DNA of 64,000 bases, taken from Pseudomonadota bacterium. Lineage in GTDB: Bacteria > Pseudomonadota > Gammaproteobacteria > Pseudomonadales > Oleiphilaceae. The stretch's first letter is position 1, and the number at the start of each line of letters is the position of its first letter. Location of the stretch: positions 1-64,000 of the forward strand of contig PDPE01000027.1 in NCBI GenBank assembly GCA_002747395.1, in the 5' to 3' direction. The translations under genes and the position numbers were made by a program. A model generated the notes under the pieces. It was given only the letters and a program-made list of their open reading frames with translations. It ran no database searches and was not told where the DNA came from. Of this stretch, positions 1-9,033 are shown one piece after another.

Positions 1-1
1 T

Positions 2-169
2 GGTGTTCTGGACAACGAAGACTATGTCAGGTTCCGGGGTACCCTGGGCACATGCGAGGGTGCAGCCGGATATGTGGTTGCAGCAGACTATGATGCAGAT
101 GGATGTGTGACCTATAGAGACTACCGTACCTGGTATTTCTATTTCCAGGCGGCTCAGCAACTCCAATAG
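2..169 (+). CDS. C-terminal end of a dockerin-like / EF-hand protein (5' truncated by window edge)
   Basis: An open frame runs in from the window edge in frame 2 and ends with TAG at 167-169, giving the last 55 residues of a protein. The visible part carries the acidic calcium-loop pattern ADYDADGCVTYRDYRTW, which has the DxDxDGxxxxxD spacing of a dockerin type I or EF-hand loop, followed by an aromatic, glutamine-rich tail. Loops of this type bind calcium and, in secreted proteins, often mediate cohesin-like docking or stabilise an extracellular domain. Only the tail is visible, so the main function cannot be stated. No other gene could explain this frame and the composition looks coding. 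Confidence 0.5.
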   Translation, partial: GVLDNEDYVRFRGTLGTCEGAAGYVVAADYDADGCVTYRDYRTWYFYFQAAQQLQ

Positions 170-181
170 CCCCCCGGTTTG

Positions 182-210
182 ATCCCCGGCCGGTTTCTCC
201 GGCGGGGGAT
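182..210. terminator. Terminator-like hairpin after the truncated gene
   Basis: The arms atccccggccgg and ccggcgggggat pair with one mismatch around a 5-base loop, 12 bases after the stop codon of the truncated gene. There is no clear T-run after it, so this is a probable but not classical intrinsic terminator. Confidence 0.4.
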
Positions 211-422
211 TGTAATCTTATACCAATTTGCCAGCGCAACAATGCAAGCCAGCCTGGTCGTGTTCGCAGCCTTTTTGAATGCCAGTCCTGTCGTCTTCGT
301 TTGATAAGTCTCTTCGCCTTGAAAAAAAATACGATGTTTTCTACTCTGAATTACACGAGTCGAGTGTTTCGGCGGCTTTTATCAGGTTTAAAATACGGCA
401 AAAGGCAAAAGGGTGTGTAACA

Positions 423-2312
423 ATGGGATTTAAAACGAAAATTTATGTTGCGCTTGCGATTTCTCTGTTGGCCGGATATGGCGTTTTCTCTGTTTTCAGT
501 TACACCTACAGTAAAGAATATTTGTCTGTCAATATCCAGAACAACCTTGGCAACATAGCCCGGTATGGCGTCCGTGATATCGTGAACTGGAAATTACAAA
601 TTCTAAAGGGTATGGAAGGCTTTACCAACCTTGTCGCCACCAAGGATCCAGCCGATGAAGAAGGTGTTATGTCGATCCTCGAAGCGACAGAAAAAAGTAT
701 CAAGTGTGCGGACGTTTACATTGGCTATGAAGACGGCATCTACTATGATCGTCTTGATTGGGTGCCTGATCCGGATTGGGATGCCAGAAAAAGACCATGG
801 TATGTCGATACGAAAAAAGCCAATCACGCCACAATGACACAGATATATATAGATAGTGTGAGCAAAAAACCCGTTATCTCTGTAGCTGCGCCAGTGATAA
901 AAAATGGTAGTTTTGTTGGTGTCCTGGCAACAGATATAAGTCTGGATGATTTAAACAAAAAAGCGAAAGAGATTGAAGTGAGCGGCGGAGAGTTTTCCTT
1001 TCTTGATAATAAGGGAGTGATTATCGGGCATGTCAATCCGGAAATGGCAGGAAAAAAAATACTGGATATAAGCCCGGGTTTACAGGACGCACTGAAGAAA
1101 ATCTACAGCCAAAAAAGCGGAAATGTGGACTATACCCTGAACGGGGTTGATAAAACACTGTTTTTCGATACCGTCGAAGGCCTGGGCTGGAAGACATTGG
1201 CAACGGTAGACAGGGAAAAAGCCTATGCAGGTGTGGCGACTCAACTGACCCGAAGTATTGCCATTGCCATTGTGGCGATCATCCTCACCATACTGTGCAT
1301 GGTGTTACTGCTTTCCTATTTGTTCAAGCCATTGAATCATCTGGGTGTTATGGTCAATGATCTGGCCAAGGGCGAAGGCGACCTGACCAAGCGATTGGCC
1401 ATCGAAGGAAATGATGAAATCACTAAAATAAGCTCAGATGTAAACACCTTTATTGAAAAAATTCAGCTGATGGTATCGAATTGCAGGAAAACAAGCACTG
1501 AAAATGCCAGTATTGCAAATGAGCTGAGTGCTACTTCACTGACCCTGGATAAAAGAGTCGAAGAGGTTGCGGCTCTGGTTAGTGAGACAGTGATTAAAGG
1601 TGAGAGCGTTGTAAAAGATGTATCGACCACACTGAACTCTGCCCGGAAGAACAGTGACAACCTGTCGAATGCCGGAAACAATTTAAATACGATTCAGCAG
1701 GAAATGAATAAAATGGCTCAGTTACTGGAGCAGACCGCCAATCGGGGATTGGAGCTAAGTGAACAACTTAATGAAACCAGTCAAAAAACCGATGAAATCA
1801 GGGAAGTATTGACTGTGATCAACGATATTGCCGATCAAACCAATTTGCTGGCTCTCAATGCCGCGATAGAGGCGGCCCGGGCCGGTGAGCATGGACGAGG
1901 CTTCGCGGTTGTTGCCGATGAAGTCAGGCAGTTGGCAGAGAACACCCAAACCAGGCTGGTAGAGACGAATGCAACCATCAACACCGTTGTCCAGTCGGTC
2001 AGCGATATCAGCAAGGATTTGAATCAGGCTGCCAGGAGTGTGGAAGAAACCTCGAAGGTGTCTTCCGACCTGACTCGTTTCGTGTCCGAAAACTCCAATA
2101 TAATCAAGGCAAGCATTGAAGCGAATGCACAAAATACCACGCAATACAGTGAAGTATCCGAATCGGTGAATCAAATCATTGAACAGATTAAAAAGATAAA
2201 GGAAATTGCCAGAAACAATTCAACAAGCATAGAAGAAGTGACTGGCGCCACAGAGTATCTGTCCAGAATGACCCATCAACTGGACAACGAATTGGGGGTG
2301 TTCAAGTATTAG
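423..2312 (+). CDS. Methyl-accepting chemotaxis protein with dCache sensor domain
   Basis: This 629-residue transmembrane chemoreceptor senses a periplasmic ligand and signals to CheA/CheW. In order: a first membrane helix at about residues 7-29, a periplasmic dCache-type sensor at about 35-270 (it includes the segment [16 protein letters not shown]), a second membrane helix at about 278-301, a HAMP linker to about 355, and the methyl-accepting signalling domain. The hairpin tip [19 protein letters not shown] lies near residue 470. An upstream ATG at 279 stays in frame, but its extra 48 residues are not like a receptor N-terminus. The ATG at 423 begins directly with the [13 protein letters not shown] membrane segment, so I chose it. 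The tail ends in GVFKY and has no NWETF-type CheR/CheB pentapeptide. The ligand is unknown. It stands alone, not in a che operon. Confidence 0.93.
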   Translation: MGFKTKIYVALAISLLAGYGVFSVFSYTYSKEYLSVNIQNNLGNIARYGVRDIVNWKLQILKGMEGFTNLVATKDPADEEGVMSILEATEKSIKCADVYIGYEDGIYYDRLDWVPDPDWDARKRPWYVDTKKANHATMTQIYIDSVSKKPVISVAAPVIKNGSFVGVLATDISLDDLNKKAKEIEVSGGEFSFLDNKGVIIGHVNPEMAGKKILDISPGLQDALKKIYSQKSGNVDYTLNGVDKTLFFDTVEGLGWKTLATVDREKAYAGVATQLTRSIAIAIVAIILTILCMVLLLSYLFKPLNHLGVMVNDLAKGEGDLTKRLAIEGNDEITKISSDVNTFIEKIQLMVSNCRKTSTENASIANELSATSLTLDKRVEEVAALVSETVIKGESVVKDVSTTLNSARKNSDNLSNAGNNLNTIQQEMNKMAQLLEQTANRGLELSEQLNETSQKTDEIREVLTVINDIADQTNLLALNAAIEAARAGEHGRGFAVVADEVRQLAENTQTRLVETNATINTVVQSVSDISKDLNQAARSVEETSKVSSDLTRFVSENSNIIKASIEANAQNTTQYSEVSESVNQIIEQIKKIKEIARNNSTSIEEVTGATEYLSRMTHQLDNELGVFKY

Positions 2313-2345
2313 CAGAAAAAACGACGGTGGAAAAAACGGTGGAAA

Positions 2346-2368
2346 GCTCCGACCGGTTTTGTCGGAGC
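2346..2368. terminator. Hairpin terminator between the chemoreceptor gene and galU
   Basis: Perfect 8-bp arms GCTCCGAC and GTCGGAGC flank a 7-base loop between two convergent genes. On the minus strand the hairpin is followed by a T-rich stretch (gctttccaccgtttttt), so it serves at least galU and possibly both genes. Confidence 0.65.
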
Positions 2369-2392
2369 CAACACTGAGGCGCGTGGTGCAGA

Positions 2393-3223
2393 TTACCCTT
2401 TATAGATATTCTCGTAGACATAATTTGTGGCTTCTACGAAGCCGTGAATGCTTCCGCAATCGAATCTGCGCCCCTTGAATCTGTAGCCAAGCACACACCC
2501 TTGTTGAGCCTGTTTCAGCAGTGCGTCTGTGATTTGTACTTCGCCATTTTTGCCTGGCGGGGTATTGGCTATGATATCGAAAATATCCGGGGTGAGAATG
2601 TAGCGGCCGATAATGGCCAGGTTGCTTGGCGCATCTTCAGGTGCGGGTTTTTCAACCATATCGTTGATGCGATACAGGTCATCTTTGATGGCTTCTCCTG
2701 AAATTACACCATATTTGTGTGTTTCATCTTGTGGAACTTCCTGTACTGCAACAATGCTGCATCTGAATTGACTGTAGAGTTGTACCATTTGTGCGAGAAC
2801 GCCAGGAGTATCATCTTCGGTCAGGCACATGTCGTCTGCCAGAACAACGGCAAAAGGGTTGTCACCGACCAGGTTTTGCCCTGACAGAATGGCGTGCCCC
2901 AGGCCTTTCATTTCACCCTGGCGGGTAAAGGCAAACCGATTCTTGCCAAGAAGAGTTCGAATTGACGACAGGAGTTCATCTTTGCCTGTTCCCTTTATTT
3001 GTGATTCCAGTTCATAACTGATGTCAAAGTGGTCGGCAATGGCTCTTTTTCCGCGGCCTGTGACGAAGCCGATGTCGTGGATTCCCGCCTCGACTGCTTC
3101 TTCCACACCGTACTGAACCAATGGTTTATTCACGACAGGGAGCATTTCTTTTGGCATCGCTTTTGTGGCTGGCAGGAATCGCGTGCCGTAGCCGGCAACC
3201 GGGAAAATTACTTTATTTATCAT
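2393..3223 (-). CDS. galU: UTP--glucose-1-phosphate uridylyltransferase
   Basis: GalU makes UDP-glucose from UTP and glucose-1-phosphate in the cytoplasm, feeding lipopolysaccharide, exopolysaccharide and glycogen-type pathways. The 276-residue protein opens with MINKVIFPVAGYGTRFLP, the nucleotidyltransferase signature, continues with ATKAMPKEMLPV, and has VEKP and the C-terminal RFDCGSIHGFVEA block of the family. A GTG five codons upstream (3238) is in frame, but the ATG at 3223 gives the family's usual N-terminus. Length is normal for bacterial GalU. It lies 41 bp downstream of the GH114-like lipoprotein gene on the same strand and could be cotranscribed with it. Confidence 0.95.
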   Translation of the reverse strand: MINKVIFPVAGYGTRFLPATKAMPKEMLPVVNKPLVQYGVEEAVEAGIHDIGFVTGRGKRAIADHFDISYELESQIKGTGKDELLSSIRTLLGKNRFAFTRQGEMKGLGHAILSGQNLVGDNPFAVVLADDMCLTEDDTPGVLAQMVQLYSQFRCSIVAVQEVPQDETHKYGVISGEAIKDDLYRINDMVEKPAPEDAPSNLAIIGRYILTPDIFDIIANTPPGKNGEVQITDALLKQAQQGCVLGYRFKGRRFDCGSIHGFVEATNYVYENIYKG

Positions 3224-3264
3224 TGTGATGAATTCCACTTAATTATGTAGTTATTGTCAGATTT

Positions 3265-4344
3265 TTAATATGGCGGCGTTTCTGTAAGTGCAGAGAGTGA
3301 TACTCTGGTTACCAGGGGGATAAAGCCGTTTTTCCTGGATTCGCTATAAACAAGAGCCGAATTTTCCGGTGAGATACAATAATCTATCGTAAAGACGGGG
3401 ATTCCATATTCCAGGTATTTTTTGTTTTGTGCAATTCTGTTGGCTGTCGAGTAGTCATACGAATGTCTTTCACCCCCCTTTAAATCTCCGGCAAGAGGTG
3501 AGTTCCATTCTGCATCGCCCTGACCATAAAACCAGGTGTCTTCCGTTGCGATGGCATCGATTATCGAAGAGTAATAATTCGGGTTTGCATCCAGTAAATA
3601 AGGCGCGTTTTGTGAAACAATCAGGAAGTCTGATTTTACGGTTTTTCCTTTCTTTCTTATTTTTTCGATAAACGCCATCATTTCATTTTCAGGGTTTATT
3701 CCCTGTTCAGCAGCGTAATCTCTGATATGGTCATCATCATAGGCTTCAACCCAGTCCAGGTATACGCCGTCAAAGCCGAAGTCAGCTATTTTTTTTATCA
3801 GTCCGTCGTCAGCCAGCCAGATAGCCTGCCATGCGCTATCCCAATAGGCTACGGGATAGTTTCTTGCCCATCCGTCCGGGTCTGTGGTAACTAAAAATTC
3901 AGGGTAACCCTGTTCTGTTTCGGTGGGAGCAATCCAGTCTTTTCCCCAATAGGTTCTCCATTCTTCTGCCTGTCCGATATCGATATAGGCAAGTAAAATC
4001 CGTTTCTCGCCGTTGGGCCGGTTTTTCAATTTTTCAATCAGGTAAGCGGTATCGTAAGGATCTTCGCTGATATTAAAACCCGGCTCAATGATGAGCATGT
4101 CATATTCGGTATTATCGAGTGAGTCAATGGTAGCGTGCTCCTCCAAATTCTGAATCTGGTACATAAAGTATGCGATTTCAACGTTGTTCAGAGTCACAGA
4201 CGGGACAGGGGGCTGACCTGGTATCGGGTTTGGTGTTGGAATGGGATTTGCGAGGTTCTCTGACCCTTTGCCACCGCAGCCGAAAAGGGAAACAGTGAAG
4301 ATGATGAAAAATGCGTGTTTTATGGCCACTCTTATGTCAGGCAT
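3265..4344 (-). CDS. GH114 / TM1410-like putative glycoside hydrolase, lipoprotein
   Basis: This 359-residue lipoprotein belongs to the MJ1477/TM1410 group related to GH114 endo-alpha-1,4-polygalactosaminidases. The N-terminus MPDIRVAIKHAFF has a hydrophobic core ending in the lipobox LFGC, so cleavage before that cysteine and lipid attachment are expected. After a Pro/Asn-rich linker comes the TIM-barrel core, with LLAYIDIGQAEEWRTYW and FDGVYLDWVEAYDDD, the acidic segment expected to carry the catalytic aspartate. I chose the ATG at 4344 because aaggggaaa sits 7-8 bases upstream and because it places the signal peptide at the terminus; the longer frame starts at 4389. Family enzymes are proposed to cut galactosamine-rich exopolysaccharide. 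The substrate here is unproven, although galU follows directly. Confidence 0.8.
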   Translation of the reverse strand: MPDIRVAIKHAFFIIFTVSLFGCGGKGSENLANPIPTPNPIPGQPPVPSVTLNNVEIAYFMYQIQNLEEHATIDSLDNTEYDMLIIEPGFNISEDPYDTAYLIEKLKNRPNGEKRILLAYIDIGQAEEWRTYWGKDWIAPTETEQGYPEFLVTTDPDGWARNYPVAYWDSAWQAIWLADDGLIKKIADFGFDGVYLDWVEAYDDDHIRDYAAEQGINPENEMMAFIEKIRKKGKTVKSDFLIVSQNAPYLLDANPNYYSSIIDAIATEDTWFYGQGDAEWNSPLAGDLKGGERHSYDYSTANRIAQNKKYLEYGIPVFTIDYCISPENSALVYSESRKNGFIPLVTRVSLSALTETPPY

Positions 4345-4407
4345 GTCAGGTTTCCCCTTGTAGTTGATCTTATATCCGAAGCTGAACATGTTGTTCTGAT
4401 GATCACT

Positions 4408-4692
4408 TTATCCGGGCTTTATGTGTTTGATGACTTTCCAGATTTTTATCTGCTTGCCTATGGAGCCTATTTTTTCACTGCTTATGCTGAGCGGGTTATC
4501 GCCGACCAGTGTGAGTTGTTGTTCGTCAATCGCGTCAATGCGTTTGATGATGTTGCCATAGACGGGGTGCGTTAACACAATAACATCCCCCGGTTTTAGC
4601 AACCATCTGGGCCAACGGCAGGCCAGAATATAATCACCATGACGAAAAGAGGGAGACATACTGTCTCCCTCTACCCGTTTCAGCCTTAGCAA
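4408..4692 (-). CDS. sodX: Nickel-type superoxide dismutase maturation protease (S26 family)
   Basis: A 94-residue signal-peptidase-like serine protease that removes the short propeptide of the adjacent nickel SOD so that the N-terminal nickel hook can form. It has the S26 nucleophile motif EGDSMSP with Ser11 and the lysine general base in GNIIKRID (Lys50). It lacks the membrane anchor of ordinary signal peptidases, as usual for the SOD-associated type. The start is unusual: TTG at 4692, since the first ATG (4659) falls inside the catalytic motif. The start lies 6 bases after the sodN stop codon without an obvious ribosome-binding site, which suggests translational coupling. Gene position and motif together make the assignment firm. 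Confidence 0.88.
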   Translation of the reverse strand: MLRLKRVEGDSMSPSFRHGDYILACRWPRWLLKPGDVIVLTHPVYGNIIKRIDAIDEQQLTLVGDNPLSISSEKIGSIGKQIKIWKVIKHIKPG

Positions 4693-4698
4693 GCCGAT

Positions 4699-5196
4699 TT
4701 AACCCAGTTTGGGGTAAACCACTTCTTCGTTGGGCAGGTAAGGGCTCTTTGCCCTGAAGGTTTCTACTCCCTTGGTTTGCCAGAATATATCGGCAAACTC
4801 ATTCACCAGGTTCAATAATTCGAGCGATACTTCCCTATCGGCCTGCTGGCGGGCCTTTGAACCCTGCAGCATAATTTTGTGAACCAGTTCATGGGTTTGC
4901 GGGAACTGCTTGAATTGAGGCTCCTTGAAATAATCACCCCAGATAACACGAACCTCATGCTTGACTGCTTCTGCATGTTCTTCTTTCTGTGCAATCAGGC
5001 GTGAATATTTGTTGCGCGTATTCAGGTTATCTTCAGCCCCTTCCATCTCGATGAGCTGGTCTACCATGCGAATAACGGTCAGTGCCGATATTTGTGCAGT
5101 GGCCGGGTCGTAGATGCCACAGGGTACATCGCAGTGTGCGGATACGCTGCCGATTTTGGAATCCTGGTCCAGTTTTTTGATTAATCCGTGTAGCAT
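4699..5196 (-). CDS. sodN: Superoxide dismutase [Ni]
   Basis: Nickel superoxide dismutase converts superoxide to oxygen and hydrogen peroxide. The 165-residue precursor carries a 20-residue propeptide followed by HCDVPCGIYDP, the nickel hook. His21, Cys22 and Cys26 become ligands His1, Cys2 and Cys6 after cleavage by the neighbouring SodX. The remainder fits the four-helix bundle, ending in LPNEEVVYPKLG. A strong ribosome-binding site, aaggaga, sits 6 bases before the ATG. NiSOD is known mainly from actinobacteria, cyanobacteria and some marine proteobacteria. It removes the need for iron or manganese. No nickel regulator (Nur) gene is visible nearby. The downstream order is sodX, the GH114-like gene, galU. 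Confidence 0.95.
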   Translation of the reverse strand: MLHGLIKKLDQDSKIGSVSAHCDVPCGIYDPATAQISALTVIRMVDQLIEMEGAEDNLNTRNKYSRLIAQKEEHAEAVKHEVRVIWGDYFKEPQFKQFPQTHELVHKIMLQGSKARQQADREVSLELLNLVNEFADIFWQTKGVETFRAKSPYLPNEEVVYPKLG

Positions 5197-5276
5197 TTCA
5201 AATCTCCTTGGTCGTGCTGTAATGTAAATGGGTGGAAGTGATCTGTCAGGCCTGCCAGTTTACCCATGAAGTATAG

Positions 5277-5300
5277 CCGTGGCAATAAGTATAGCCACGG
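5277..5300. other. Hairpin between tctA and sodN
   Basis: Perfect 7-bp arms ccgtggc and gccacgg with a 10-base loop. The left arm and right arm region also share the direct repeat agtatagcc (5270-5278 and 5289-5297). It lies about 60 bases after the tctA stop and about 80 bases before sodN, both on the minus strand. It may end tctA transcription or act as an operator for sodN. No T-run is present. Confidence 0.35.
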
Positions 5301-5359
5301 TTATGGCTGAAAACCCTGCAGAGTTATTTTGTCAGGATTGCCTTTGCCAGGAACGCTCT

Positions 5360-6853
5360 TCAGCCTGTGGTTGGTTTCTGCTTTTCCAGGCGTTGCGCCT
5401 TGTAAATCTGATAGATTGGCGGAACCAGAAGAAGCAGAATAATGAACCATAACGCAATCGCTTGTGGCCGATCAAAGAAAATGCTGTAGCTGCCGTGGCT
5501 CATAATCAGTGCCTGGGCAAAGCCGGTTTCGGCTATAGGGCCAAGAATCAGCCCGAGAATCAGGGCGCCGAGAGAGAAGCCGCACTTCTGCAATATGATG
5601 GCGACAAAACCGCAGGCAATGGCGATAAATACGTCGAGCACACTATTGTTCATGGCGTAGGAACCCAGCACCGAGAACAGGCAGACAACCGGAATCAACA
5701 GGCCGGTTGGTGTCAGTGAGATTCTCGCAAAATAGGGTGCCATGAACAGGCCGAGCATGAGAAAGACCACATTGGCAACAAACAGGGACAGGATAAAGGC
5801 GTAGGTCATCACGCCGTATTTGGTGAACAGTTCCGGGCCGGGAACCAGCCCGTGAATCAGCAGGCCGCCGAGCAATGCCGCAGCAACACTGTTGCCAGGG
5901 ATTCCGAGAGTCAGGGTCGGGATCAGCGAACCGCCGACACAGCCATTGTTGCCTGCCTCCGCTGCGGCAATGCCTTCCGGGTTGCCCTTGCCGAACAGTT
6001 CTTTGTTCTTGGAGCGGCGACGGACGATATTGTAGGACATAAAGGCAGCGATCGTGGCACCTTCACCGGGTAAAACCCCGACTGTCGTACCAACCAGAGA
6101 ACCCGTGGCTATCGGCTTGTGAATGCCTTTGGGCAGAGGTTCCCGCTTGAGTTTTTTGATGTGCGTTGTGTCGGAAACGATATTTTTGGCACCGGTCAGT
6201 TCAAGCATCTGCGAGATCGAGAACATGCCGATCAACACCGGCATGAAAGCCACGCCATCGTAGAGGTCGTGTTCACCTGCGGTGTAGCGCAGCATTCCCG
6301 ATATGGGGTCGGTTCCGATAACGGCAATAATCAGACCGATCAGGCCGGATATCAGGGCCTTGATCAGGCGATTTTCGTCATCAGCCATAGATACAATACC
6401 GGCCAGACCAAGCAGCGCCAGCAGAAAATACTCGGGTGGCCCGAAAGACAGGGCGAAGGTGGCGAGAATCGGAGCAACCAGGAGCAAAACCAGCGCGGAA
6501 AAAATTCCGCCGATAAAGCTGGAGACAACCGAAACCTTGAGTGCCAGACCACCGTTGCCGTTTCTGGTCATGGCATAGCCTTCCATCGAGGTGGCGACAG
6601 CCGCCGGAGTGCCAGGTGTGCGTAACAGGATTGCCGGAATGGAGCCACCGTACATGGCACCACAGTAGACCCCGCCCATCAGACACAGGCCGGTTAACGG
6701 TTCCAGTGTAAAGGTTACCGGAATCAGCAGGGCGACCCCCATGGTGGCGGTCAGGCCCGGCATACCGCCGATAATGACACCTGAAGTTGTGCCGATAACA
6801 ACCGCCAGCAATGAGGTGGGGGTGAGCAGAGCTTGCAGGGCATCAAGTATCAT
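5360..6853 (-). CDS. tctA: Tripartite tricarboxylate transporter, large permease subunit
   Basis: TctA is the large membrane subunit of the TTT transporter, which takes up citrate-like or other carboxylates using the ion gradient and a periplasmic binding protein. The 497-residue protein has about 12 hydrophobic segments and the family signature GGMPGLTATMGVALLIP at about residues 28-44. A second related block, VGVLPGEGATIAAF, follows in the middle, reflecting the internal duplication of the family. It is the last gene of tctC-tctB-tctA, starting 13 bases after tctB. Length is typical. The substrate cannot be read from the sequence. No TctDE-type sensor pair is adjacent. Confidence 0.93.
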   Translation of the reverse strand: MILDALQALLTPTSLLAVVIGTTSGVIIGGMPGLTATMGVALLIPVTFTLEPLTGLCLMGGVYCGAMYGGSIPAILLRTPGTPAAVATSMEGYAMTRNGNGGLALKVSVVSSFIGGIFSALVLLLVAPILATFALSFGPPEYFLLALLGLAGIVSMADDENRLIKALISGLIGLIIAVIGTDPISGMLRYTAGEHDLYDGVAFMPVLIGMFSISQMLELTGAKNIVSDTTHIKKLKREPLPKGIHKPIATGSLVGTTVGVLPGEGATIAAFMSYNIVRRRSKNKELFGKGNPEGIAAAEAGNNGCVGGSLIPTLTLGIPGNSVAAALLGGLLIHGLVPGPELFTKYGVMTYAFILSLFVANVVFLMLGLFMAPYFARISLTPTGLLIPVVCLFSVLGSYAMNNSVLDVFIAIACGFVAIILQKCGFSLGALILGLILGPIAETGFAQALIMSHGSYSIFFDRPQAIALWFIILLLLVPPIYQIYKAQRLEKQKPTTG

Positions 6854-6866
6854 AAGCTAATGACCT

Positions 6867-7322
6867 CTAGTAAAAGATTTCGCCTTCAGGCAGGGGCACT
6901 TCGAGAATTTCTTCGAAGACAAGGTAGATAAACAGCATGGTCGCGACTGAAGTCAGGACAATTCGCAGTGGTTTTCTCTCTCCGAGCAAAAGCATGCCGA
7001 GCGGCAGATATACCGCTGATGTCAGGTAAAACCCGAAGGTTGACATCAGTGCCGAACAGGCACTCAGCAAAATCAGCAGGCCCCAGAAGCGCACTGGTGC
7101 CCCGGTCATTGTGAGTTTTTCCTCCTGAACCTTGCCCCGTTGCTGAATCCAGAGGAGTAGTTCAAAGGCACATAACACAGCCAGTGCAACGCCGAGAAAA
7201 CGGACATACATGGCAGTCGAACCCTGAACCGACGGCGGGTAGCTTGCCGTGCTCTGATATAGCAGCACGGCGAGAACCAGAAATCCGATCAGTAGTAACA
7301 GTTCAGCCAATCGTTTTGTCAT
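6867..7322 (-). CDS. tctB: Tripartite tricarboxylate transporter, small permease subunit
   Basis: TctB is the small, poorly conserved membrane subunit of the TTT system. The 151 residues contain four hydrophobic segments (about 8-24, 38-58, 80-97 and 103-140 in part), which is the family topology. It begins 6 bases after the end of tctC and precedes tctA, the usual gene order. Sequence similarity in this family is weak, so the call rests on topology, size and position. Confidence 0.88.
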   Translation of the reverse strand: MTKRLAELLLLIGFLVLAVLLYQSTASYPPSVQGSTAMYVRFLGVALAVLCAFELLLWIQQRGKVQEEKLTMTGAPVRFWGLLILLSACSALMSTFGFYLTSAVYLPLGMLLLGERKPLRIVLTSVATMLFIYLVFEEILEVPLPEGEIFY

Positions 7323-7328
7323 GCCATC

Positions 7329-8270
7329 TTACCAGGGGGTCATGTCGTAAAATTTCTGGGTTTCAGCCTGCAGGTTGGTCAGGTAGGTGCGGTATTCAGC
7401 GCCGCTCATTGGCAGGCGGAACATCACAGCCTTGTCACAGGCAGCCTGAAATTCGGGATCGTTGTTGACCTGCTGAACCAGTTTTTCCATTTTATCCAGA
7501 ATCTTTTTGTCGATCTTTTTCGAGGCAACGAAGCCGCGTGTTGCAGTCATGCTGACCGGATAGCCCTGTTCTTTGGCAGTTGGTACATCAGGCAGGATGT
7601 CGGAACGCTTATCGGCCAGAATGGCGATGATACGCGCCTGACCGGCTTTGTGCTGGGCATGGAGTTGAGACAGGTTCATTACGCTGGCGTCGATATGGCC
7701 ACCGAGGATCATGGCTCTTTGCTCGGTTGAGCCTTTGGTTGGCATCAGGTTGAAAGTGACACCGGTCTGGTTTTCAATTTTCTTGGCGGCAACAAAATCG
7801 TCTGAACCTATGCCGTTTACGGCAGTAGTCAGGCTTTTTGTTTTTGCGCCCTTGATAAAGTCGTCAAGGTTCTTGTACGGGCTGTCAGCGGTGACAGCAA
7901 TGATCAACGGGTCGTGCATCGAGTTGCCGAGAATACGGAAGCTGTCGAGCGTGTAGCGAGCACGTTTGGAAACGATATGAGCAACGACCTGAGTGGTAAA
8001 CACCATGCCAAAGGTGTAGCCGTTGGGGCGGGCATCGGCGATTTCTTCAAATCCTTTCTGGCCACCGGAGCCACCTACGTTCTTGATGACGAAGTCGGCA
8101 TCAGGCCAGTATTTTTTGGCTGACTTGATAAACAACCGGGCAGTGGTATCGGTTGAACCACCTGCCTTGGAAGGAACGATCAGCTTGATCGGCTTTTCCG
8201 GGTAGGCTGCCGTGGCCGAAAAGGGCAGGATCAGGGTGATTGACATGATCAGGAATAGAAGTTTACGCAT
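7329..8270 (-). CDS. tctC: Tripartite tricarboxylate transporter, periplasmic substrate-binding protein
   Basis: TctC-type (Bug family) periplasmic receptor for the TTT carboxylate transporter. A signal peptide covers residues 1-22, with likely cleavage after ATAA and before YPEKPIK. The mature part begins with the family segment PIKLIVPSKAGGSTDTTAR, the loop that contacts the ligand carboxylate, and continues with the VGGSGGQKGFEEIA and GGHIDA blocks. The 313-residue length is normal. It is the first gene of the operon; the start is preceded by taaggt. The ligand is unknown, since Bug proteins bind a wide range of organic acids. Confidence 0.93.
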   Translation of the reverse strand: MRKLLFLIMSITLILPFSATAAYPEKPIKLIVPSKAGGSTDTTARLFIKSAKKYWPDADFVIKNVGGSGGQKGFEEIADARPNGYTFGMVFTTQVVAHIVSKRARYTLDSFRILGNSMHDPLIIAVTADSPYKNLDDFIKGAKTKSLTTAVNGIGSDDFVAAKKIENQTGVTFNLMPTKGSTEQRAMILGGHIDASVMNLSQLHAQHKAGQARIIAILADKRSDILPDVPTAKEQGYPVSMTATRGFVASKKIDKKILDKMEKLVQQVNNDPEFQAACDKAVMFRLPMSGAEYRTYLTNLQAETQKFYDMTPW

Positions 8271-8363
8271 ACCTTATACCTTTTTTTAATACCTTTTGTT
8301 GGGGTTTTGATTATGGTTTTGATGGTTTTTAACGCAAAAAATGCACACAATCCACGCTCGCTT

Positions 8364-8412
8364 CCATTGCTACCTATACGCAGTATGCGGCGTGCATCAC
8401 TGTTTGCAATGG
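8364..8412. other. Inverted repeat between tctC and the lipoprotein gene
   Basis: Arms ccattgc (8364-8370) and gcaatgg (8406-8412) enclose a smaller palindrome, cgcagtatgcg (8379-8389), just 6 bases beyond the stop codon of the lipoprotein gene at 8419. It looks like a nested stem-loop that could end that transcript on the minus strand. It also lies in the tctC upstream region, so an operator role is possible. Confidence 0.35.
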
Positions 8413-8418
8413 ATGTAT

Positions 8419-8841
8419 CTAGTTGCCAAAAGAGACCCGGGTTGATGCCAACCTGTCGTAGTCTTCATTGACGATATCAATTTTGTAACTGCCAGCTTTG
8501 ATGATCTTCTTTTTGACCAGGCGGCCGTAAGACCAGGTTGTTGACCAGTTACCGTAGGCATCGACTACAGGAGAGGGTTTCAGAGAACCCGTCAGGTCAC
8601 TTTTGATCCCGTCACTGGAGTTGAAAATCAATACAATTCGGGTTCCCGGAACGAAACCCTGGCCACTCAGGTCGAGTTTGCCTTTTTTATCCAGGGGTGC
8701 CAATCCGGGCGCGGTAACAGAAACTGCGGTATCGTCTGCTGCCATTGCATCGTTTGCTACCATTGCGGTGTTGCTGCCGGCACACCCGACAAGCAGGGTT
8801 GTTGCTATCAGGAATGCAGTCAGGGTATTGACAGGTCTCAT
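8419..8841 (-). CDS. Hypothetical lipoprotein
   Basis: A 140-residue exported protein of unknown function. The N-terminus MRPVNTLTAFLIATTLLVGC is a clear lipoprotein signal peptide with lipobox LVGC and cleavage before Cys20. The mature part starts with an Ala/Asp-rich stretch, then a segment with Gly-rich beta character (LDLSGQGFVPGTRIVLIF, DAYGNWSTTWSYGRLVKK) reminiscent of immunoglobulin-like or IPT domains. That resemblance is only by eye. A good ribosome-binding site, aaaggaaag, lies 7-8 bases before the ATG. It sits alone between tctC and the GDSL esterase gene. Confidence 0.75.
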   Translation of the reverse strand: MRPVNTLTAFLIATTLLVGCAGSNTAMVANDAMAADDTAVSVTAPGLAPLDKKGKLDLSGQGFVPGTRIVLIFNSSDGIKSDLTGSLKPSPVVDAYGNWSTTWSYGRLVKKKIIKAGSYKIDIVNEDYDRLASTRVSFGN

Positions 8842-9033
8842 ACTGTTCTTTCCTTTTTTGTTGGTGTTGATGTGTAGAGCAGTTGAATGGCTGAACCTTT
8901 TCCTGCTTTCTCATCCTTTTATTCTTTTGTTCTTTTATTCTTTTCTATCCGGGAGAATACGGAAAATACAGCTCAGGTAACCAGATTCTAGCATAACTGG
9001 CGTTATCGGCCAGTGATTCTGTTTTTTTGGTAA

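Noticed and set aside
1755..2174. 139-codon frame antisense to the chemoreceptor gene
   Set aside because: It mirrors the conserved signalling domain and has no independent support.
6119..6625. 168-codon frame antisense to tctA
   Set aside because: A shadow frame of the transporter gene with His/Gln/Asn-rich composition.
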